Both the position numbers and the translations under genes were made by a program. From assembly GCA_002477625.1 (NCBI GenBank), contig DLQQ01000002.1:1-10043 (forward strand): a stretch of 10,043 nt of DNA, given 5' to 3'. Under the pieces are notes generated by a model. That model was not told where the DNA came from. It saw only the letters and a program-made list of their open reading frames with translations, and searched no databases. Below, piece by piece: positions 6,023 through 10,043 of this stretch (position 1 is its first letter; every line of letters begins with the position of its first letter). Origin of the DNA: Candidatus Arcticimaribacter sp. UBA7428 (lineage in GTDB: Bacteria > Bacteroidota > Bacteroidia > Flavobacteriales > Flavobacteriaceae).

Positions 6023-6439
6023 CTAACAGTTCTTGGTACTGTTATAGCTAACGGTAGTTGTTATGGGGATTGTTCTCGACCTTATTTTGTTTTTTGACCG
6101 TATTTCAATTTCATCTAATTTTCTTCGAATTTTATTCAATAAAAATTGATCAAAATAAGGGTCATTGTTCCACCAAAACAATTCTTCAATATATTCGAAT
6201 TTTTCAACCCCCTCGTTGCGGCTTGTTGCATTTATTAGAATATAATTATCTTCTTCAAAAAAGGTTAAATTCAATTGATCATAACCATATTCTATGAACA
6301 CCGCTTCAATTCGAGAGTGTCGTTCTGTATCTGTGATTGTTTTACTCTGCTTAGCTGAGGTCTTGTTTTGTGACGGTTTAGGTTCTTGTAGGTTGCAAGA
6401 GAAGCACATAGTCAAAAAAATAAGGGCGATTTTTTTCAT
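6023..6439 (-). CDS. Putative small lipoprotein, unknown function
   Basis: A 138-residue protein. The N-terminus MKKIALIFLTMCFSC looks like a lipoprotein signal. C15 is the likely lipidated Cys in a loose lipobox (C-F-S-C, with Phe at -2), and C12 is a less likely alternative. A low-complexity linker rich in Lys/Ser/Thr (about 19-38) follows, then a compact domain (about 40-115) with aromatic acidic segments (EYIEELFWWNNDPYFDQF) and a basic helix (NKIRRKLDEIEIRSKNKIRSR). Nothing in it is recognisable. It is probably anchored in the inner or outer membrane facing the periplasm. The residues after the Cys (NLQEP) do not look like the acidic surface-export signal described in Bacteroidota. It is transcribed alone and convergent with the 5602 gene. 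The overlapping open frame on the other strand has no supporting features. Confidence 0.7.
   Translation of the reverse strand: MKKIALIFLTMCFSCNLQEPKPSQNKTSAKQSKTITDTERHSRIEAVFIEYGYDQLNLTFFEEDNYILINATSRNEGVEKFEYIEELFWWNNDPYFDQFLLNKIRRKLDEIEIRSKNKIRSRTIPITTTVSYNSTKNC
6024..6044. terminator. Inverted repeat at the 3' end of the lipoprotein gene
   Basis: TAACAGT (6024-6030) and ACTGTTA (6038-6044) pair perfectly over 7 bp with a 7-nt loop. It overlaps the last codons and stop of the leftward lipoprotein gene and lies 47 nt past the stop of the rightward 5602 gene. It could serve as a weak bidirectional terminator or RNA-stabilising 3' end, but neither strand has a clear T-run after it. Confidence 0.35.
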
Positions 6440-6602
6440 AGTACTAATTTAATAAAAATTTGCAGCATACCTAGGCTGTGTTTCGGCACCCTCTTATTTT
6501 AGGCCTTATATAAAGTATCCAATTGAAACAGATCTCAAATGAAAATAAAGGTTTAATTTAGTGATGATAGTGTCCCCATTGTATTAAATAAACTAACTAG
6601 TT

Positions 6603-8222
6603 ATGGGTCAATCATACGATTACATCATCATTGGAGCTGGATCTGCTGGCTGTGTCCTGGCAAATCGATTGTCAGAAAATCCAAAAAACAGGGTACTGTT
6701 GTTAGAAGCAGGAGGCCCTGACACCAACCTGAATATTCATATTCCTGGAGCGTATTTGAAAGTTCACAAGAGCAAGGAAGATTGGGGGTTTTGGACCGAA
6801 GAACAAGCTGAGGCATTGAATCGAAAAATCTATTTACCCAGAGGTAAAACCCTTGGGGGTAGTAGTTCTACCAATGCCATGGCTTATGTGCGAGGCAATG
6901 CTGCTGATTACGATGGCTGGGCAGCACTTGGAAACTCTGGATGGAGTTTTGAAGAGGTGTTGCCCTATTTCAAGCGTTCAGAGAACCACGCCCAAGTAGA
7001 TGAGATGGATGAAAACTATCATGGGAGTTCAGGAGAATTGGGGGTAAGCTTACCCACCCGATTCAAAACTCCTTTTGTCTCTGATTTTATCGCTGCCTGT
7101 GCAGCGGTTGGCATCCCAACTACAAGCGATTATAATGGAGCAAAGCAAGAAGGGGCATCTGTTGTTCAAAGCACAATCCAGGAGGGTAAACGTGCGAGTG
7201 GTGCTACTGCTTTTTTAAAACCCATTTTAAAACGTTCCAACCTAACCACCATTACATACGCTCAGGTTGATCAACTGATTTTAGAGGGAAAAAAAACGGT
7301 AGGCGTGCAGTTCACCAAAAATAAAAAAGTAGTACAAGTACATGCGCAAAAAGAAGTTATTCTCTCCGCAGGAGCTTTTCAATCACCTCAGCTATTAATG
7401 CTTTCTGGAATTGGTGATGCCTTTGAATTGAAAGAGCACGGGATTGACTGCCTCCATGAATTGAAAGGAGTTGGAAAAAATCTTCAAGATCATTTGTTTT
7501 TCCCCATTTGTGAGCAGGCAAAAACTCAAGAGGGAATCAATCATAATATTGCACCCTTGCAGCAACTCAAAGCAGCTTGGAATTATTTTGTTCATAAAAA
7601 AGGTGTTTTCAATAATGGCCCTTTAGAAGGTATGGCCTTTTTTGATGTCGATCAGAATGGCGGAAAAGTGAATTTTCAACTCCATTTTTCACCTATGTGG
7701 CTGGGGAAAGAATACGGATATGATGCCTATGATTTGAATACCTTTCCACCTTCCGACGGCTTTACCGTTTTTCCTACGCTTTTGCATCCAAAAAGTCGTG
7801 GCACCGTAAGCCTTTCATCTGCCGATCCAAAAGCAGCTCCTGTAATTCAACCCAACTTTTTAAAAGAGAAAGAAGATTTGGAACAGTTGGTCAAGGGTGG
7901 AAAATTGGTTTTTAAAATAATGGAACAACAAGCTCTGAAAAAACGCAGTCAAGCAAATGGTATTCCATTGAACAGGAACTCAGAAGATGCTCTTGTTGAA
8001 CACATCAAAAAAACAGTAGAAACGGTGTATCACCCTGTTGGAACCTGTAAAATGGGGAATGATCCTATGGCAGTGGTAGATTCTACTCTGAAAGTGCATG
8101 GAATTGAAAACCTTCGGGTTGTAGACGCATCGATTATGCCGAAGATTGTTTCTGGAAACACAAATGCACCGGTGTATATGATTGCTGAAAAAGCAGCAGA
8201 TATGATTCTTACAGCAACTTGA
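6603..8222 (+). CDS. GMC-family FAD oxidoreductase (choline dehydrogenase-like)
   Basis: A complete 539-residue glucose-methanol-choline oxidoreductase. It has the FAD Rossmann motif GAGSAG (11-16), the ribose-binding Glu in LLLEAGG (E35), signature 1 [12 protein letters not shown] (80-91), signature 2 [15 protein letters not shown] (257-271) and GVGKNLQDH (289-297). The C-terminal active site keeps the catalytic His in [10 protein letters not shown] (H477) and the paired Asn in NTNAPVYM (N521). They are 44 residues apart, the same spacing as the pair in choline oxidase. The family oxidises primary alcohols; this subgroup is usually annotated BetA (choline to betaine aldehyde), but closely similar enzymes act on other alcohols, so substrate is left open. 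There is no signal peptide, so it is cytoplasmic or peripheral to the membrane. No betaine aldehyde dehydrogenase, transporter or BetI-type regulator is visible nearby. It is monocistronic, starting 163 bp from the divergent lipoprotein gene. Confidence 0.93.
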   Translation: MGQSYDYIIIGAGSAGCVLANRLSENPKNRVLLLEAGGPDTNLNIHIPGAYLKVHKSKEDWGFWTEEQAEALNRKIYLPRGKTLGGSSSTNAMAYVRGNAADYDGWAALGNSGWSFEEVLPYFKRSENHAQVDEMDENYHGSSGELGVSLPTRFKTPFVSDFIAACAAVGIPTTSDYNGAKQEGASVVQSTIQEGKRASGATAFLKPILKRSNLTTITYAQVDQLILEGKKTVGVQFTKNKKVVQVHAQKEVILSAGAFQSPQLLMLSGIGDAFELKEHGIDCLHELKGVGKNLQDHLFFPICEQAKTQEGINHNIAPLQQLKAAWNYFVHKKGVFNNGPLEGMAFFDVDQNGGKVNFQLHFSPMWLGKEYGYDAYDLNTFPPSDGFTVFPTLLHPKSRGTVSLSSADPKAAPVIQPNFLKEKEDLEQLVKGGKLVFKIMEQQALKKRSQANGIPLNRNSEDALVEHIKKTVETVYHPVGTCKMGNDPMAVVDSTLKVHGIENLRVVDASIMPKIVSGNTNAPVYMIAEKAADMILTAT

Positions 8223-8223
8223 T

Positions 8224-8242
8224 ATCCTACTTCTTGTAGGGT
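8224..8242. terminator. Hairpin between convergent GMC and Lrp genes
   Basis: ATCCTAC (8224-8230) and GTAGGGT (8236-8242) form a 7-bp stem (one G-U wobble) with a TTCTT loop. It fills most of the 25-bp gap between the convergent stops and could stop transcription from both sides. There is no real T-run on either strand, so the assignment is moderate. Confidence 0.45.
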
Positions 8243-8247
8243 CATTA

Positions 8248-8700
8248 CTACACTGCGTATGTGCCAGAATCTTTAGCCGATTTCATTACAAACACACTAT
8301 GAATGGTTGCGATATCATCAACTACAGATAGTTTTTCTGTAATGAATTTATGAAACCCAATAATGTTGCCTGCAACTACTTTTAGTAAAAAGTCAAAATT
8401 GCCAGAAACATGATGACATTCCATTATTTCAGCAAAAGAATTCATTTTCACTTCAAACTGATCAAGTGTTTCTTTTTGATGTTTCGATAGGGTGATCTGG
8501 CAGTATGCAATAACTTCTTTTTCTATTTTGAATCGATCCAAAACTGCAACATATGATTTGATAACGCCAGTGCGTTCCAACTTTTTAATTCGCTCATAAG
8601 TTGGTGTAGCGCTTAAGCCAATTTTAGCCGCTATTTGTTTTGTGTTTTGTTTTGCATCTTCTTGAAGTTGCATCAAGATTTTACTGTCGAACTGGTCCAT
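8248..8700 (-). CDS. Lrp/AsnC-family transcriptional regulator
   Basis: A 150-residue protein of standard Lrp/AsnC length. The N-terminal winged HTH (about 1-50) opens with the family hallmark MDQFDSKILMQLQEDAK. The recognition helix is ATPTYERIKKLE (31-42), followed by GVIKSYVAVLD leading into the linker. The C-terminal RAM/AsnC ligand-binding domain (about 62-140) has the typical HHVSGNFDFLLKV segment (96-108), which carries the ligand loop of amino-acid-sensing members. These proteins form octamers or dimers and usually respond to an amino acid. The gene is divergent from the histidine decarboxylase gene across 172 bp of AT-rich DNA. The natural inference is control of that gene in response to histidine or another amino acid. 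It converges on the GMC gene. The family is certain; the target and ligand are inferred. Confidence 0.92.
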   Translation of the reverse strand: MDQFDSKILMQLQEDAKQNTKQIAAKIGLSATPTYERIKKLERTGVIKSYVAVLDRFKIEKEVIAYCQITLSKHQKETLDQFEVKMNSFAEIMECHHVSGNFDFLLKVVAGNIIGFHKFITEKLSVVDDIATIHSVFVMKSAKDSGTYAV

Positions 8701-8872
8701 AATTAAGTTTATTTACCTGGAAGTTGACATGGTGTTTAGTCGGCACAGGTGTTTAATTCTGTATATGGGGTAAAAATAGATTAATTACTCTTAATATATC
8801 TAATAAGTAAATATAAATATTTAAAATAACTAATTTTACAGTAAATAATATAAGTAATTATAATTATATAGA
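8701..8872. promoter_or_regulatory. AT-rich divergent spacer between the Lrp-type and histidine decarboxylase genes
   Basis: This 172-bp spacer must hold both promoters. The half nearer the decarboxylase (about 8771-8872) is almost pure A/T and contains a perfect 12-bp palindrome TAATTATAATTA (8855-8866), just before the start codon, plus AAATATTT-like inverted repeats. Lrp proteins favour such flexible A/T-rich sites. No good TAnnTTTG promoter box could be placed, and simple A/T palindromes arise readily by chance. Confidence 0.4.
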
Positions 8873-9988
8873 ATGATAGATACAAACCAAAACCTTACAA
8901 TAGAAAATGCCTTAGAAAAGATAAAAGTGGGAGGAGATTTTATGCTAGGATACCCAGTGTCACAAGATTTTGATTATTCGAGGTTGAATGAGTTTTTAAA
9001 GTATCCGATAAATAATATAGGCGATCCTTTTGAGCAAACGACAAACAAGGTTCAGACCCATAAAATGGAAACTGAAGTTGTCAATTTTTTTGCAACAATG
9101 TTTCGTGCCAATCCAAAAGATTATTGGGGGTACGTAACCAATGGTGGTTCGGAAAGTAATCTCTATGGTCTGTACCTTGCAAGAGAATTATATCCAAATG
9201 CAATGGTCTATTTCTCTGAATCTACCCATTATAGTATCAAGAAAAATATTCGCTTACTAAACATCCCAAGTATTGTAATTCGCTCGCAAGAAAACGGAGA
9301 AATCGATTATGATGATCTTGCAAATACCTTACAATTCAATCGAGACAAGCCAGCAATTATTTTGACAAATTTTGGAACAACAATGAAAGAAGCAAAGGAT
9401 GATGTTTCTAAAGTAAAAGACGTTCTTCGAAAGTCTGCAATACAAGATCATTACATTCATTGCGATGCAGCATTATCGGGCTCTTATGGCGCTTTCTTGG
9501 AGCCTCGAGTACCTTTTGATTTTGAAGATGGTGCAGATAGCATTTCCATTAGCGGACATAAATTTATTGGTTCTCCCATTCCTTCGGGAGTTATCATTAC
9601 GAGACGATCCACTAAAGATAGAATAGCAAAAGGTGTTTCTTATATTGGTTCCATGGACACTACGATTACAGGGTCTAGAAACGGTCACAGTCCGTTATTC
9701 TTATGGTATGCAATACAGAAAATGGGAATAGAAGGTTTAAGAGCCCGTTATAAGCACAGCCAAGAAGTTGCTCAGTATTGCAAGAATGAGTTGATTAAAA
9801 TTGGAATAGAGGCATGGACCAATGAAGGTGCAATTACTGTAGTCTTTCCTAAGGTTTCTGAAGCAATAAAAGGTAAGTGGCAGCTTGCTAGTGACGATGT
9901 GACCCACATAATTTGTATGCCTAATGTTACAAAAGAAAAAATTGACGAATTTATAATAGATGTGCGAATTGAAAAGGGGATTACTTAG
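8873..9988 (+). CDS. hdc: Histidine decarboxylase, pyridoxal-phosphate dependent
   Basis: A 371-residue group II PLP decarboxylase that reads closely with the Gram-negative histidine decarboxylases (about 378 residues in Morganella): GYPVSQDFDYSRL (26-38), INNIGD (46-51), WGYVTNGGSESN (85-96) and STHYSIKK (117-124). H119 stacks on the cofactor ring, D198 in HCDAALSG (196-203) holds the pyridine nitrogen, and K230 in SGHKFIGSPIP (227-237) forms the Schiff base. All key residues are present and the length is normal, so it should convert histidine to histamine and CO2 in the cytoplasm. The ATG at 8873 gives an N-terminus of family length. Its direct neighbour is a divergent Lrp-type regulator. 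No histidine/histamine antiporter is visible; only 55 nt remain downstream. The homologous group also includes enzymes of siderophore pathways (acinetobactin, pseudomonine), so histamine could be an intermediate rather than an end product. Other amino-acid specificity is possible but less likely. Confidence 0.9.
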   Translation: MIDTNQNLTIENALEKIKVGGDFMLGYPVSQDFDYSRLNEFLKYPINNIGDPFEQTTNKVQTHKMETEVVNFFATMFRANPKDYWGYVTNGGSESNLYGLYLARELYPNAMVYFSESTHYSIKKNIRLLNIPSIVIRSQENGEIDYDDLANTLQFNRDKPAIILTNFGTTMKEAKDDVSKVKDVLRKSAIQDHYIHCDAALSGSYGAFLEPRVPFDFEDGADSISISGHKFIGSPIPSGVIITRRSTKDRIAKGVSYIGSMDTTITGSRNGHSPLFLWYAIQKMGIEGLRARYKHSQEVAQYCKNELIKIGIEAWTNEGAITVVFPKVSEAIKGKWQLASDDVTHIICMPNVTKEKIDEFIIDVRIEKGIT

Positions 9989-10009
9989 TTCCTTTTACCC
10001 TTTGTTTTT
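9973..10009 (+). terminator. Weak terminator candidate after histidine decarboxylase
   Basis: AAAGGG (9973-9978), within the last codons, can pair with CCCTTT (9998-10003), which is followed by GTTTTT. The loop of 19 nt is long. An alternative stem, AAAAGG (9972-9977)/CCTTTT (9991-9996), competes. The T-run supports a terminator role only modestly. Confidence 0.3.
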
Positions 10010-10043
10010 CTTGAGATTACTATTAGGTAGGAGGTTTATCCTT

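Noticed and set aside
6058..6297. Open frame of 79 residues on the plus strand
   Set aside because: It overlaps the minus-strand lipoprotein gene, which has a convincing signal sequence. The plus-strand frame is Phe/Leu/Ile-rich only because it reads A/T-rich antisense sequence.

Overview
The window looks like chromosomal DNA of a marine-type flavobacterium (Bacteroidota). Genes are AT-rich, the spacers between divergent genes are very AT-rich, and starts are preceded by A-rich sequence rather than Shine-Dalgarno boxes. The proteins are typical of the group: a large secreted BNR/VPS10-type protein, exported M20/M24 exopeptidases, a short Gre-like factor, and a repressor of the type ending in a 'GEGEM' motif. 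No tRNA, rRNA, CRISPR array or transposase was seen.

Layout. (1) 1-3519, exported protein turnover: the 5' part of a secreted BNR-repeat protein runs leftward off the window, back to back with a two-gene rightward operon for an exported AbgB-like M20 amidohydrolase and an exported M24 (Xaa-Pro type) metallopeptidase. (2) 3520-3674: a non-coding stretch with two hairpins, the second terminator-like. (3) 3675-4486: two small unknown genes in tandem, one acidic and one with a very basic tail. (4) 4493-5976, regulatory island: a Gre-like factor and a protein with two helix-turn-helix domains share a leftward operon. It is divergent from an unknown 124-residue gene across a 178-bp spacer holding an exact 15-bp direct repeat and a 15-bp palindrome, the layout of an autoregulated repressor switch. 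(5) 6023-6439: a small putative lipoprotein, leftward. (6) 6603-8222: a complete GMC-family FAD oxidoreductase (choline dehydrogenase-like). (7) 8248-9988: an Lrp/AsnC regulator divergent from a complete PLP-dependent histidine decarboxylase, suggesting regulated histamine formation.

How they fit: the exopeptidases probably trim peptides or N-acyl amino acids in the envelope; the decarboxylase would turn histidine into histamine under local Lrp-type control; the GMC enzyme stands alone. The least explained parts are the repressor/Gre/unknown-gene island with its operator array, the structured spacer at 3520-3674, and the acidic/basic gene pair. All functions come from reading motifs by eye; no database search was run.
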